Shown here one piece after another: positions 52,731 to 62,254 of a DNA stretch of 64,000 nt. Made by a program: the position numbers and the translations under genes. The DNA is taken from assembly GCF_024734405.1 (NCBI RefSeq), contig NZ_CP059556.1:5394001-5458000 (forward strand). Reading direction: 5' to 3'. How positions within the stretch are numbered: position 1 is the stretch's first letter; each line of letters begins with the position of its first letter. This DNA is from Saccharopolyspora gregorii (GTDB lineage Bacteria; Actinomycetota; Actinomycetes; Mycobacteriales; Pseudonocardiaceae). Below the pieces are notes generated by a model. That model saw only the letters and a program-made list of their open reading frames with translations. It searched no databases and was not told the origin of the DNA.

Positions 52731-53055
52731 GATCACCCTCCGAACGCCCTCGGCCGCGGTGGTGGCGGCGGACCGGTGCGGCCCGACCCGCCGTTCCACG
52801 GCGTCGCGTGCTTGCTCCGCAATTCTGCGGCGGCGCGGCGGGCCGGCGGGGTGGTCCGGGGCCGGGTACGGGAATCCCCTCGGCTGCGCTGGTTCGGATG
52901 GCCGAGGCCGCACCACCGGTTCCTGCGGCTCGACCGTCCTGGGTGGACTCTTCGGTCGGCGCGGGCGCTCCCGCCGTCGGGTTCCGAGGAGTGCCCGGCC
53001 GGTCCGGCACCCCGCCTGCCGGATCGAGCGGAGCAGGGCCCCGCCGCTCGCCCGA
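52731..53055. other. Intergenic region, nothing recognised
   Basis: 325 bases between two minus-strand genes. Codon pattern is absent and no strong hairpin was noticed. It should contain the promoter of the LuxR-type gene. Confidence 0.4.
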
Positions 53056-54012
53056 CTAGCCGGCGGGGGCTTCCACGGCCGGGAACCGCAGCCCGATCAG
53101 CTCTTCGGAGGTCGTCCAGATGCGCCGTGCCTCGTCGGTGCTGCGCAGGCCGGGGTACGGCTCCTGCTCGGCGGGCGGACCGGAGAAGTGGCGGAAACCG
53201 CTGGGTCCGTAGAACCGGCCGCCTTCCGCGCCGGGTGCCGTGGCGGCGTGCAGCGCGGGCAGCGACGCCGTGTCCACCGTCCCGAACAGGACGCCGCGCG
53301 CGGACAGGGCGCGGATGAACCGCGCCTTCGCGGTGTCCCGGCCGCGGCCGACCTCGAGCCGGGCGGCGAGGAGGTTCGTGGGGGACACCCCCGGGTGGCA
53401 GAGGTTGCTGCTGATGCCCCAACCGCCCTCCCGGCTGCGCCGGTCGAGTTCCAGGCCGAACAGGCCGAGCGCGATCTTCGACTGGCTGTAGGCCCGGTTC
53501 CCGCGGTAGTTCCGCTCCCACTGGAGGTCGTCCCAGTTGATGCCGTGCCGCCCCGCGGCGACGCTGAGCTGCGAGGTGACCCGGGCACGGCCCGCGCGCA
53601 GCAGCGGCAGCAATCCGGCGACGAGCGCGACGTGCCCGAGGTGGTTGGTGCCGAACTGGAGCTCGAAGCCGTCCTCGGTGGTGCGCCGCTCGGGCGGGGT
53701 CATCACCCCGGCGTTGTTCACCAGGACGTGGATCGGCCGCCCTTCCCCGGCGAGCCGGTCCGCGAGCGCGGCGATGGACGCGAGCGAGGACAGGTCGAGC
53801 TCGCGCAGCGACACCTCGGCCCCGGGGTGCCGGTGGCGGATCTTCGCGATCGCGGCATCGCCCTTGCGCGGGTTGCGGACCGGCAGCACGACCTCCGCAC
53901 CGGCGCCGGCGAGCCGGGTCGCCAGCCCCAGTCCGACGCCGTCGCTCGCTCCGGTGACCACCGCGAGCCTGCCGGTGAGGTCGGGGGCCGGGATGTCCGG
54001 GGTGGTCGCCAT
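53056..54012 (-). CDS. SDR family oxidoreductase
   Basis: A 318-residue short-chain dehydrogenase. [10 protein letters not shown] cofactor motif near residue 20, VNNAGVM near 95, catalytic Ser (TSQLSVAAG) and YSQSK, as in retinol-dehydrogenase-like SDRs. The ATG has AGGAGG upstream. It is divergent to the TetR gene across a double palindrome, so it is probably repressed by that regulator. Confidence 0.88.
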   Translation of the reverse strand: MATTPDIPAPDLTGRLAVVTGASDGVGLGLATRLAGAGAEVVLPVRNPRKGDAAIAKIRHRHPGAEVSLRELDLSSLASIAALADRLAGEGRPIHVLVNNAGVMTPPERRTTEDGFELQFGTNHLGHVALVAGLLPLLRAGRARVTSQLSVAAGRHGINWDDLQWERNYRGNRAYSQSKIALGLFGLELDRRSREGGWGISSNLCHPGVSPTNLLAARLEVGRGRDTAKARFIRALSARGVLFGTVDTASLPALHAATAPGAEGGRFYGPSGFRHFSGPPAEQEPYPGLRSTDEARRIWTTSEELIGLRFPAVEAPAG

Positions 54013-54040
54013 GTTCGTGCCTCCTGCTGGTCCACGGTAT

Positions 54041-54077
54041 CCTGACACCTGTCAGACACTACCTGACAGGTGTCGGG
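54041..54077. promoter_or_regulatory. TetR-type operator, double palindrome
   Basis: TGACACCTGTCA (54043-54054) and TGACAGGTGTCG (54064-54075), each a palindrome, together an inverted repeat with a 9-bp spacer. It lies between the divergent SDR and TetR genes. It is a strong candidate for TetR dimer binding and shared repression. Confidence 0.75.
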
Positions 54078-54113
54078 ATTCCACTGCGGAGCGAAAGCGG
54101 GGAGGACGAGCGC

Positions 54114-54782
54114 ATGGCGACCGAGGAACCGACCGGCGCGGCACGGCGGCCGGGACGGCCCGGGCCGGGCTCGCGGCCGGCACCGGACGAGGCCGAGGTC
54201 CTCCGGCGAGGCGTGGAGGCGTTCGCCGATCTCGGCTACGAGCGCGCCTCGGCGCGGGAACTCGCGCGACGCCTCGGCGTCAGCCACAACTTCATCAACG
54301 ACCGCTACGGGTCCAAGTCCCGCTTCTGGCGGGCCGCGGTCGATTCCGTCCTCGAAGCCGACCAGCGGGAACGCGAGCGGCTGGCCGGGGCCGGATTGGA
54401 CGATGCCGAGCTGGTCCGCGCCGTGATCCACCACTTCTACCGGTCCGCCGTCGAAGTGCCGCTGTTCGGGCGGTTGCTCGCCGACGAGTTCGGCCGGGAG
54501 TCCGAGCGCCTGGACCACCTGCACGAGAAGTACGTCGCGCCGACGCTGCGCCCGCTGCTCCCGGCGGTCGAACGACTCATGGCTGCGGGACGCCTGCCCC
54601 GGGTGCCGGTCGACGTGCTCTTCTTCGCCGTGATCAGCCCGGTCGCCGGGCTGGTGCAGCTGCCGCTGGCGCACCGGCTCGGCCGAGCCGAGCCGGTGAC
54701 CCGGGACGGCCAGTTGCGCACCGCCCGCCAGCTCGCCGACCTGATCGCGGACGGCCTCCTCGGGCGGCACCCGGAGTCCTGA
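54114..54782 (+). CDS. TetR family transcriptional regulator
   Basis: A 222-residue TetR regulator. The N-terminal HTH is ARELARRLGVSHNFINDRYGSKSRFWRA (about 46-75). The C-terminal helical domain would bind a ligand. The ATG has GGGGAGGA upstream. It is divergent from the SDR gene, and its operator is likely 54041-54077. Confidence 0.88.
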   Translation: MATEEPTGAARRPGRPGPGSRPAPDEAEVLRRGVEAFADLGYERASARELARRLGVSHNFINDRYGSKSRFWRAAVDSVLEADQRERERLAGAGLDDAELVRAVIHHFYRSAVEVPLFGRLLADEFGRESERLDHLHEKYVAPTLRPLLPAVERLMAAGRLPRVPVDVLFFAVISPVAGLVQLPLAHRLGRAEPVTRDGQLRTARQLADLIADGLLGRHPES

Positions 54783-54828
54783 GCGGACCGAGCGGCACCG
54801 CGCGCCGGTCGCGCGGTGCCGGTGGCGG

Positions 54829-56316
54829 TCAGGCCGCGCCGGGCAGCGCGCAGTCCGGGAGGGAGAGATCGATGCCCGATCCGGGTGTGAGGCACGCGGG
54901 GATCGCCGCCGTCTGCTGCGCGTAGCGCCGCTGCGGGTGGACGGTGACCACGCCTTCCTCGTCCACCTCGCACGGGTTGTCCGCGGTGCAGACCTCGCCC
55001 GAGGTGTTGCTGGAGTTGTGGATCCCGACGACGGCACCGGTGGCCGGGTCGAGCAGCGGCGAACCGGAACCGCCCGCGTCGGGCAGGCAGTCCTCGGTGT
55101 ACCGGATCGCCTGCCGCTGGGAGTAGCCCTCCTCGCGCAGCTCCGGCACGATGCCCGCGACGGCGCAGCTCCAGGTGTCCTGCAAGCCGCCCGAGACGAC
55201 GTCGATCGCGTCGGCCTGCCGCGGGGCCCGGGCGGAGAGCTCGAAGACCTTGACGCCCTCGTCCGCGAGCTGCGCGTAGGTCTTGTCCAACCGGTACAGC
55301 GCGACGTCGGTGCCGGTCATGGTGGCGTACACCAGGTCGGTGGTCTTCGCGGTCGTCACCGGCCCGTCGGTGCCGAGGACGCCGACCATCTGCTCCTCGG
55401 GGCGTTCGACGACCACGTCGCCGGGCGCGGGACGTGCGCCGCTGGTGCAGTGCCCGTTGGTGAGCACCAGCGCCGGGTCCTGCGGCCTGGTCGCGCCGGT
55501 GCGGACGATGGAGGCGGAGCAGTCGCCGACGACCGCCGCCCCTTCCAGGGTGGGGTTGCGGTCGGCGGTCATGGACTCGATCCAGGACCGCATCGCCGCC
55601 ACGTCCGTGTAGACGACGGGCTGCCCCTTCCCGTTGCTGCCGTGCACGGCACCGGCCAGCGCCCAGCCATCGCCGTCCGCGACGAGCGCGGGCCCGCCGG
55701 AATCCATGTTGGTCGCGGCGGTGCTGCCGTCGCGGGCCCCGACGCAGATCTCGTCCGCGCCGATCCCGGACCGTTCGCAGGCGTCGGCGGGCTGCACCTC
55801 GGTGTCGGCTTCCCGCAGGTGCGCGGGGAAGCACTCCGGGGCGTTCTCGTCGCAGGTCACTCCCCAGCCCATGATCCGGGTAGGCGTCCCGGCGGGCGGT
55901 GTCCGCGCCGCGATCGGGATCGGGGCGCCCTTCGCCGGGGTCCGCAACCGCAGCAGGGCGATGTCGTTGCCCTGCTGCCCGCTGGGGTGGGCGATGAACT
56001 CGTCGACGTCGATCAGCTCACCGCCCGAGGCGGGGTCGACCGACCCGAGCCGGACCCGCCAGTCCACCGGATGTCCCGTGGTGGCCTGGTCGTCGGTCCG
56101 CGCGCAGTGCGCGGCGGTGACCACCCACTCCGGCGAGATCAGCGTGACCCCGCAGACGTGCCCGTCCGGCCGGGGTGATTCGGGCCGCTGGAGCGACCCC
56201 GTGAACGGGTAGGCGTTCGGCGACTCCTCGCCACCGGTGATGGCTGTCGCGGCGGGTGCGGTCAACACCGCCACGGCCAGCGCGACGCCGGTCGCGGCTG
56301 CGGCACGGACGCGCAT
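54829..56316 (-). CDS. Secreted double trypsin-like serine protease
   Basis: A 495-residue secreted protein: signal peptide (about 1-25, ending AATA), first S1 domain (about 26-250) with TAAHC, NDIALLR and MDSGGPAL, and a second protease domain (about 255-480) with TNGHC, DVALYRL and GGSGSPLLD. Both triads are complete. Cysteine pairs are present in each. Tandem fusion of a chymotrypsin-type and a second trypsin-like domain is unusual in a single short polypeptide. The ATG is followed by a typical Ala-rich signal. Confidence 0.9.
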   Translation of the reverse strand: MRVRAAAATGVALAVAVLTAPAATAITGGEESPNAYPFTGSLQRPESPRPDGHVCGVTLISPEWVVTAAHCARTDDQATTGHPVDWRVRLGSVDPASGGELIDVDEFIAHPSGQQGNDIALLRLRTPAKGAPIPIAARTPPAGTPTRIMGWGVTCDENAPECFPAHLREADTEVQPADACERSGIGADEICVGARDGSTAATNMDSGGPALVADGDGWALAGAVHGSNGKGQPVVYTDVAAMRSWIESMTADRNPTLEGAAVVGDCSASIVRTGATRPQDPALVLTNGHCTSGARPAPGDVVVERPEEQMVGVLGTDGPVTTAKTTDLVYATMTGTDVALYRLDKTYAQLADEGVKVFELSARAPRQADAIDVVSGGLQDTWSCAVAGIVPELREEGYSQRQAIRYTEDCLPDAGGSGSPLLDPATGAVVGIHNSSNTSGEVCTADNPCEVDEEGVVTVHPQRRYAQQTAAIPACLTPGSGIDLSLPDCALPGAA

Positions 56317-56464
56317 GGGTGGATCTCCTTCGCTTGTGCGGAACCGACGAGGACCACGGTTCCGCCGCGATGTCCGCGCTCCGACCCCGAAACGTCACGA
56401 GCGTGGAACAAGATCCGTCGCGGCCGGGGTCGCACGGGCGTTTCCCCGCCGCGAAGGCGGCCGG

Positions 56465-57034
56465 TCAGCCGAGAGTGCCGACGTTGCGCAGGTAGCAGTT
56501 CCCGCACATGGACTCGTAGCCGACTTCGCCGTCGATGGCGACCTGGCTGCCGTCCCGGGTGAACTCGCCGTCGAGGGTGCGCGCGTTGAACGTGGCCTTG
56601 CGCCCGCAGCGGCAGACGGTCTTGAGCTCCTCGATGGAGTGCGCCAGTTCCATCAACCGGAGGCTGCCCGGGAAGCCGCGGGTGCGGAAGTCGCTGCGCA
56701 GCCCGTAGGCGATGACCGGGATCCCGTCGAGCACGGCGAGCCGGAACAGGTCCTCGACCTGGGGACCGGTGAGGAACTGGGCTTCGTCGACGAGGACGCA
56801 GTCCGGTGCGCCCCCGGCGAGCACCGCGTCCCGCAGCAGGTCGTCCTCGCCGGGCACCACGTCGACCTCGCGGGTCACCATGATCCGGGACAGCACCACC
56901 GGGCTCTTGGTGTCGAGCTTCGGCTTCACCACGACGACGCGCTGCCCGCGCTCCTGGTAGTTGTGGGCCACCTGGATCAGCGCCGTCGACTTGCCCGAGT
57001 TCATCGCGCCGTACCGGAAGTAGAGCTTCGCCAC
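56465..57034 (-). CDS. tdk: Thymidine kinase
   Basis: A 189-residue type II thymidine kinase that phosphorylates thymidine to dTMP for salvage. P-loop YGAMNSGKST at residue ~10, DEAQFL (Walker B), the lasso region, and the zinc-binding CRCG plus CGNC. The GTG at 57034 gives the expected start; no strong ribosome site was found. Confidence 0.93.
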   Translation of the reverse strand: MAKLYFRYGAMNSGKSTALIQVAHNYQERGQRVVVVKPKLDTKSPVVLSRIMVTREVDVVPGEDDLLRDAVLAGGAPDCVLVDEAQFLTGPQVEDLFRLAVLDGIPVIAYGLRSDFRTRGFPGSLRLMELAHSIEELKTVCRCGRKATFNARTLDGEFTRDGSQVAIDGEVGYESMCGNCYLRNVGTLG

Positions 57035-57189
57035 GACCGGGAAGCTAACCACAGCCCCACCGGCCGAGGTCGCGGCACCGGCCGGACGCGGGATGCGGAG
57101 GACCGCGGTCACCGCCGCGGGCGGGCGCACGGCGCTGGACCGCGCGCGGCGCGCCCGCCCGGACCCGTTCCAGCGGGTCGCTCGCCCGC

Positions 57190-57882
57190 TCAGACGGGCT
57201 GGCCCACGGGCCGGATGGTCAGGGTGTTGAGGTCGACGCCGGCCGGCTGGTCGAGGGCGAAGCAGATGGTCTCGGCGACAGGTCGGGGCGGCAGGGCGAA
57301 GGGGGGAACGCCGGTGCCTTCCCAGAAGGGCGTGTCGACCATGCCGGGGTTGACGAGGGTGACACCGACGCCACGGGCCGTGGCGTGCAGGCGCACGTTC
57401 TCGGCGAGCCCGGTGGTGGCCCACTTGGTGGCCGAGTAGAGATTGCCCGGGGAGTTCTTCAGCCCGGCGACGCTGCCGATGAGCACCAGCCGTCCGCCCG
57501 CGGCCTCCAGGTGCGGCAGGGAGGCGTGGGCCAGCAGGGCGGGCCCGAGGACGTTGGTGAGGACCATGGGAGCCCACAGCGCCGGGTCGCCGGCGCCGAT
57601 GGAGTCACCGGACATGAATCCGGCGTTGGCGACCGCCGCGTCGAGGCCGCCGAAGTGCTCCACCGCGCGGGTCACGACCGAGTCGGTGGCCTGCCAGTCC
57701 GCCGCATCGCCGACGAGGCCCAGCAGCCGGTCGGGGCAGCCCGCCTCGTCGAGGAACTTCTCCAACTTGCGCTCGTCGCGGCCGGTGACCACCACGCGGT
57801 GACCGCGGGCGAGGAGCGACCTCGCGGTGTGGGCGCCGATACCGCTGGTCGCGCCGGTGATCAGTACGGTCTTGCTCGCCAT
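57190..57882 (-). CDS. SDR family oxidoreductase
   Basis: A 230-residue SDR. TGATSGIGAHTA (about 9-20), ANAGFM, Ser in LIGSVAGL and YSATK are complete. Similar to short SDRs acting on small alcohols or ketones. The ATG has AGGAG upstream. It is divergent from the HTH regulator at 58060, its likely regulator. Confidence 0.88.
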   Translation of the reverse strand: MASKTVLITGATSGIGAHTARSLLARGHRVVVTGRDERKLEKFLDEAGCPDRLLGLVGDAADWQATDSVVTRAVEHFGGLDAAVANAGFMSGDSIGAGDPALWAPMVLTNVLGPALLAHASLPHLEAAGGRLVLIGSVAGLKNSPGNLYSATKWATTGLAENVRLHATARGVGVTLVNPGMVDTPFWEGTGVPPFALPPRPVAETICFALDQPAGVDLNTLTIRPVGQPV

Positions 57883-58059
57883 GTGGTCCTGCTCCTGTGC
57901 CGGGATCGGTGTGCCGCGGACGGCGTCCCGCGTTGCGGGATCGCGGTTCAGGTCCGCCGATCCCCATGTCACCGGCGCCGTCCGATGCGGGGAAGGTCGC
58001 GTTCATGGGGGGTACGAGCACGACCCCTCTTCCGGCCGCGTCACGGATACCCTGGCGCG

Positions 58060-59022
58060 ATGGAATCCGCGTCCGAGAACCACACCGCCGGCCCCGGCGA
58101 CAACCGCTCGGAGATCCGCGACTTCCTCATCAGCCGGCGGGCCAAGCTCGCCCCGGAACAGGTCGGAATGCCCACCAGCCGTCGCCGCCGGGTTCCGGGG
58201 CTGCGGCGCGAGGAGGTCGCGGTCCTCGCCGGGGTGAGCACCGAGTGGTACACGCGGCTGGAGAAGGGCCACATCGGTGGTGTCTCCGAGGAGGTGCTGG
58301 AAGCGGTCGCCGGTGCGCTGCTGCTCGACGAGGACGAGCGCACCTACCTGTTCCAGTTGGCCAGAGCGGCTCGGTCAGCCCGCCGCAGGCCGCACGGTTC
58401 GCACCGCCGCAAGATCGAGGAGATCCCGCCCTCCATGCAATGGGCGCTGGATTCCATGACCATGGCTCCCGCTTTCGTGCGCAGCGGCCGGTTGGACATC
58501 ACCGCGAGCAATGCGCTGTGCAGGGCCCTGTACGCACCGATGTTCGACAGCGGCACCACCGTCGACCGGGGCCGGGCCAACTTCGCCCGCTACTTCTTCC
58601 TCGATCCCGGCTCGGCCGATTTCTTCGTCGACTGGGAGGAAGGTGCGCGGGCCACGGTCGCGATGCTCCGCGCCGAAGCCGGTCGTGAACCGCACGACCG
58701 GGCCCTGCGGGAACTCGTCGGCGAGCTGTCCACGCTCAGCGCCGACTTCCGCACCATGTGGGCCAGCCACGACGTCCGCATCCACCACGAAGGCGCCAAG
58801 CGGCTGAACCATCCCGAAGTCGGCCGGTTGGAGATGACCTTCCGCTCCCTGAACCTGCCGCTCTCCCGGCGAGCTGATCACAACCTGATCATCTACGCGG
58901 CCGAGCCCGGCTCCCCCGCGGCGGAGCGCCTCGCACTCCTCGCCAGTTGGACGGCGCCGCGGTCCGCGCCGACGGACCCTGCCGCGGCACCCGCGGGCAC
59001 GCCCTCCGGCACACCGGGCTGA
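58060..59022 (+). CDS. XRE-family regulator with MmyB-like ligand-binding domain
   Basis: A 320-residue regulator. Residues ~15-95 form the HTH (RRRRVPGLRREEVAVLAGVSTEWYTRLEKGHI-like segment), and ~110-290 form an MmyB-like PAS-type domain (YAPMFDSGTTVDRGRANFARYFFLDP). It is divergent from the SDR at 57882. Weak ribosome site, so the start at ATG 58060 is moderately sure. Confidence 0.87.
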   Translation: MESASENHTAGPGDNRSEIRDFLISRRAKLAPEQVGMPTSRRRRVPGLRREEVAVLAGVSTEWYTRLEKGHIGGVSEEVLEAVAGALLLDEDERTYLFQLARAARSARRRPHGSHRRKIEEIPPSMQWALDSMTMAPAFVRSGRLDITASNALCRALYAPMFDSGTTVDRGRANFARYFFLDPGSADFFVDWEEGARATVAMLRAEAGREPHDRALRELVGELSTLSADFRTMWASHDVRIHHEGAKRLNHPEVGRLEMTFRSLNLPLSRRADHNLIIYAAEPGSPAAERLALLASWTAPRSAPTDPAAAPAGTPSGTPG

Positions 59023-59090
59023 CCTGGAGAGCCGATGCCTGGCGTTCCCGTCCACCACTTCAGCGGAACGGGGATCATCAGCCGGATACG

Positions 59091-59133
59091 AAAACCCCGC
59101 TCACCTCATGTTCTCGGTGGTGAGCGGGGTTTC
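59091..59133. terminator. Bidirectional terminator after tRNA-Ala and the XRE gene
   Basis: A perfect 14-bp stem AAACCCCGCTCACC (59092-59105) and its complement (59119-59132), with A-run and T-run on the two sides. It follows the tRNA on the minus strand and ends the plus-strand gene. Confidence 0.85.
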
Positions 59134-59141
59134 AACGAGGG

Positions 59142-59214
59142 TGGAGCTGACGGGATTCGAACCCGTGACCCCTTGACTGCCAGTCAAGTGCGCTACCAAC
59201 TGCGCCACAGCCCC
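59142..59214 (-). tRNA. tRNA-Ala (anticodon GGC)
   Basis: A 73-nt cloverleaf on the minus strand. The acceptor stem GGGGCTG pairs with CAGCTCC and includes the G3-U70 pair that specifies alanine. The anticodon loop CTGGCAG gives GGC; the T-loop is TTCGAAT. CCA is not encoded. Confidence 0.97.
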
Positions 59215-59314
59215 TGATTCACTTGTGCGGTTCCCGGTTCCGGTGTTCCGGCCCCGTTCGCCTCGTGCCTGCATACAGTACAACAGGCCCGCGAAGCCCC
59301 CGCGAAGGGGGGTC

Positions 59315-59333
59315 CCCCTCGATCTTCGAGGGG
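59315..59333 (-). terminator. Hairpin after the NADH dehydrogenase gene
   Basis: A perfect 8-bp stem CCCCTCGA/TCGAGGGG with a 3-nt loop, 32 bp beyond the ndh stop on the minus strand, without a T-run. It is a likely terminator or mRNA 3' end. Confidence 0.5.
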
Positions 59334-59364
59334 CGGTCGCGGGACTGTGCGCTGCGCCGACGGT

Positions 59365-60765
59365 TCACCCGGCGCGGCCGTGCTCGGTGGGCAGGCCCCG
59401 GGTGTTGGCGGCCTTGACGAACGCGGACCGCGGGTCGTGGAGTTCGCCGAGGGCGACGGTCTGCCGCCGCAGCGGGATCTCCAGCAGCCAGTCGCCGAGG
59501 ATGCGGGCCTTCAGCCGCAGCGTCGGCAGCTTCGCCAGGTGGTAGGCGCGGTGCAGCAGCCACGCGGGCAGGCCCTTGAGCTTGATGCCGTACACCTCGG
59601 CGGCGCCTTGGAACAGGCCGAGCCCGGCGACGGATCCGGCGTAGCGGTGCCGGTACTCCTGCTGCTTGTGGCCGCGCAGCAGCGCGACGACGTTGTCGGC
59701 GAGCACCCTCGCCTGGCGCACCGCGTGCTGGGCGGACGGCCCGCACAGCGCGTCGGCCTTGTCACTGGTCAGGTCGGGGACGGCGGCGCAGTCGCCGGCG
59801 GCGAACACGTCCTGGGTGCCGCGGACCTGCAGCTTCGCGGTGCACTCCACCCGGCCCTTGCCGTCGCGGGGCAGGTCGGAGTCCTCCAGCATCGGGTGCG
59901 GTTTGACCCCGGCGGTCCAGGCGATCGTGTCCGCGTCGAACTCGTCGCCGTCGGAGAGCACCACGTGCCCGTCGGTGAGGGTCTTCGCGGTGGTGTCGGT
60001 CTTCACCTCGATGCGGCGTTCCTCCAGGCGGCGGCGGGTGTACTCGCCCATCGGCGCGCTGACCTCGGGCATGATGCGGCCGGTCGCCTCCACCATGATC
60101 CAGCGCATGTCGCCGGGTTCGAGGGTGCGGTAGGCGCGGATCGCCTCCCGGGCCATGCTCTCCAGCTCGGCGATCGCCTCGATGCCCGCGTAGCCGCCGC
60201 CGATGAACAGGAACGTCAGCAACCGCCGCCGCAGCTCCGGATCGGAGGTGCTGGCGGCGATGTCCAGCCGGGACAGCACGTGGTTGCGCAGGTAGATGGC
60301 CTCGCCGATGGTCTTGAAGCCCACGCCCCGCTCGGACAGGCCCGGGATGGGCAGCGCCCGCGACACCGAACCGGGCACGACGACGAGCACGTCGTAGGTG
60401 AGGTGCTCCTCGGTGCCGTCGGCGAGCGTGGCGGTCAGCTCGCGGCTGCGGTGGTCGATGCAGGTGACCTGCGCGGTGAGGACCTCGCTGCGCCGCAACG
60501 CCTGCCGCAGCGGCACCACCACGTGCCGCGGTTCGACGGATCCGGCGGCCGCCTCCGGCAGGAACGGCTGGTAGGTCATGTGCGACTGCGGGTCGATGAC
60601 GGTGATCCGCGCTTCGCCGGGTTCCAGCCGCTTCTGCAGCCGCAGCGCCACGGTCAGGCCCACGTGGCCGCCGCCGACGATGACGATCCGCGGCTTCCGG
60701 CCCGGCGAGCCCGGGACGGGCCGGTGGTCGCGGGACGGGTCCGTCTGGTCCGTTTCAGCTGCCAT
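59365..60765 (-). CDS. Type II NADH dehydrogenase (NDH-2)
   Basis: A 466-residue FAD-dependent NADH:quinone oxidoreductase. FAD motif IVIVGGGHVGL (about 26-36), NADH motif FLFIGGGYAGIEAIAE (about 190), AAGDCAAVPD for the second FAD strand, and C-terminal helices for membrane contact. It takes electrons to menaquinone without proton pumping. The stop of DUF6158 overlaps the start by 11 nt, so they form an operon. Confidence 0.88.
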   Translation of the reverse strand: MAAETDQTDPSRDHRPVPGSPGRKPRIVIVGGGHVGLTVALRLQKRLEPGEARITVIDPQSHMTYQPFLPEAAAGSVEPRHVVVPLRQALRRSEVLTAQVTCIDHRSRELTATLADGTEEHLTYDVLVVVPGSVSRALPIPGLSERGVGFKTIGEAIYLRNHVLSRLDIAASTSDPELRRRLLTFLFIGGGYAGIEAIAELESMAREAIRAYRTLEPGDMRWIMVEATGRIMPEVSAPMGEYTRRRLEERRIEVKTDTTAKTLTDGHVVLSDGDEFDADTIAWTAGVKPHPMLEDSDLPRDGKGRVECTAKLQVRGTQDVFAAGDCAAVPDLTSDKADALCGPSAQHAVRQARVLADNVVALLRGHKQQEYRHRYAGSVAGLGLFQGAAEVYGIKLKGLPAWLLHRAYHLAKLPTLRLKARILGDWLLEIPLRRQTVALGELHDPRSAFVKAANTRGLPTEHGRAG

Positions 60766-60994
60766 GAACCGGGTCTCCTCTCGCGCCCGCGCGGGTCCGC
60801 CGCGGATCCACCTGGCGGTCGGGATGCCTGCGCAGGTACTCCTGTTCCAGTTCGAACGACCGCGCGGTGTGCTCGCGCAGCGCGTCCGGCGCTCCGTGCA
60901 GGAACGTCTCGTTGCGGGTGCGGTGCAGCCGTTCCAGCTCGCGCAGCAGGTCCGGCTCGGCGAGCTCGTCGGCGGGCACTCCGGTGGGGGTCAT
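60755..60994 (-). CDS. DUF6158 family protein
   Basis: A 79-residue protein. LLRELERLHRTRNETFLHG and LEQEYLRRHPDRQVDP fit the DUF6158 family. Helical, soluble, no catalytic residues seen; function unknown. It overlaps ndh by 11 nt, and is likely co-expressed. Confidence 0.85.
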   Translation of the reverse strand: MTPTGVPADELAEPDLLRELERLHRTRNETFLHGAPDALREHTARSFELEQEYLRRHPDRQVDPRRTRAGARGDPVHGS

Positions 60995-61009
60995 GTCGGC
61001 CTCCGCCGG

Positions 61010-61309
61010 TCACGCCGCGGCGCGCGGCTTCGGCACCCGCTTCGCCAGCAGGTCCTGCCGTTCCCGTTCGCTGAGCCCGCCCCAGACGCCGTACGGCTCC
61101 TGCACGGCCAGCGCGTGCTCGCGGCAGGACAGCATCACCGGGCAGCGGTGGCAGATCTGCTTCGCCTGCTCCTCCCGGTTGCTGCGGGCGCTGCCGCGCT
61201 CGTTCTCCGGGTGGAAGAACGTGCTGGTGCTCAGGTCCCGGCAGGCGGCTTGCAGCTGCCACTCCCAGGTCTCGGCCACCGGTTTGGGCAGCCGCATGGT
61301 CGCCGTCAT
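61010..61309 (-). CDS. WhiB family iron-sulfur transcriptional regulator
   Basis: A 99-residue WhiB-like protein. Four cysteines (AACRD, and CHRCPVMLSC) bind a 4Fe-4S cluster; the G[V]WGG turn is GVWGGLSERER, and a basic tail KRVPKPRAAA. The ATG at 61309 is chosen for the GAGGTGG upstream; longer reading to 61423 would add a leader not found in WhiB proteins. It is 15 nt upstream of DUF6158 on the same strand and may be in the ndh operon. Confidence 0.88.
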   Translation of the reverse strand: MTATMRLPKPVAETWEWQLQAACRDLSTSTFFHPENERGSARSNREEQAKQICHRCPVMLSCREHALAVQEPYGVWGGLSERERQDLLAKRVPKPRAAA

Positions 61310-61429
61310 CGTGATCACCACCTCGCCGCGGGACGGCACTGCGTTCGCCAGCACCACAGACGTCATACCCACGGCCCCCGCGGCGGACACATGCGCCCGG
61401 CGCCACCCGGGCCACATCCGCACCAGGCG

Positions 61430-62254
61430 TCAGTCGAGCAGCTCGTCCACCCGCCGCGCGTAGGCGGTCACCGGGTAGACGGCCTCGAACCCGCACTCGT
61501 CGGCGAAGCGCTCAGCCGCTCCCCCTTCGTCGCCGTGCGCGGCGACGAGCCGCGCCCCGCGCGCCCGCACCTCGTCGACGACCTCCGCGACCAGGGACGA
61601 ACCGATGCCGCGCCGCCTGCGCCCCGGCCGCACCACGACCTGCTCGACGAGGCCGACGCCGCGTTCCGCGAAGCCCTGCGCGAATCCGGCGATGCGGTCG
61701 GCTTCCGGGTCGTCGACGACGCGCAGCACGCAGCGGGGGTCGTCGCCGCGGTGCGCGAGGGTCCGCACCAGCCGCCGCTCCCCGTCGTCGGACAGGCCGG
61801 CGTCGTCGCCGATGAGCTCGGCGATGCCGCGCAGGTCGTCGTCGGTGGCGGGCCGGACGTCCCGGCTGGGCGTCTTGTCCTCGCGGTGCAGCAGCGCCAT
61901 CTGCTCCTCGACGGCGCGCCAGCCGGAGTCGTCGGCGATGCCCTCGATCTCGGCGACCGTGGTCGGCGAGGCGTACACGATCGCTTCGGGCCGCCCGGCG
62001 TCCGCGAAGGACCGCTCCAAGGTGAGCAGCGTCGTGGCGACCTCGGCGAGCGTGCCCCACAGGCCGACGGCGTGGTTGCCCGCGGGCAGCGGGTCGTCCT
62101 GGTTGAGCACCACGGTGGCGGCTCCGACGCGGCCGATGCGGCCGTAGCGGATGGCGCCGGAGGCGAGGCGGGCGGTTTCGACGAGCCCGGCGAGTTCCCG
62201 CGCCTGTCGCGGGTCGAGCAGGGCTTCGTCGTCCGGATCGTGCAGCGGGTCCAC
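61430..62254 (-). CDS. GNAT family N-acetyltransferase
   Basis: A 274-residue acyltransferase. The C-terminal GNAT domain has the acetyl-CoA loop RPGRRRRGIGSSLV and following VVDEVRARGARLVAAH. The N-terminal half is less conserved and could be a second GNAT-like domain. It is not clearly MshD. The GTG at 62254 is chosen. Substrate unknown. Confidence 0.82.
   Translation of the reverse strand: MDPLHDPDDEALLDPRQARELAGLVETARLASGAIRYGRIGRVGAATVVLNQDDPLPAGNHAVGLWGTLAEVATTLLTLERSFADAGRPEAIVYASPTTVAEIEGIADDSGWRAVEEQMALLHREDKTPSRDVRPATDDDLRGIAELIGDDAGLSDDGERRLVRTLAHRGDDPRCVLRVVDDPEADRIAGFAQGFAERGVGLVEQVVVRPGRRRRGIGSSLVAEVVDEVRARGARLVAAHGDEGGAAERFADECGFEAVYPVTAYARRVDELLD

Noticed and set aside
61430-62254. 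Mycothiol synthase MshD
   Set aside because: Only one clear GNAT domain and no convincing MshD signature; kept as a generic acetyltransferase.
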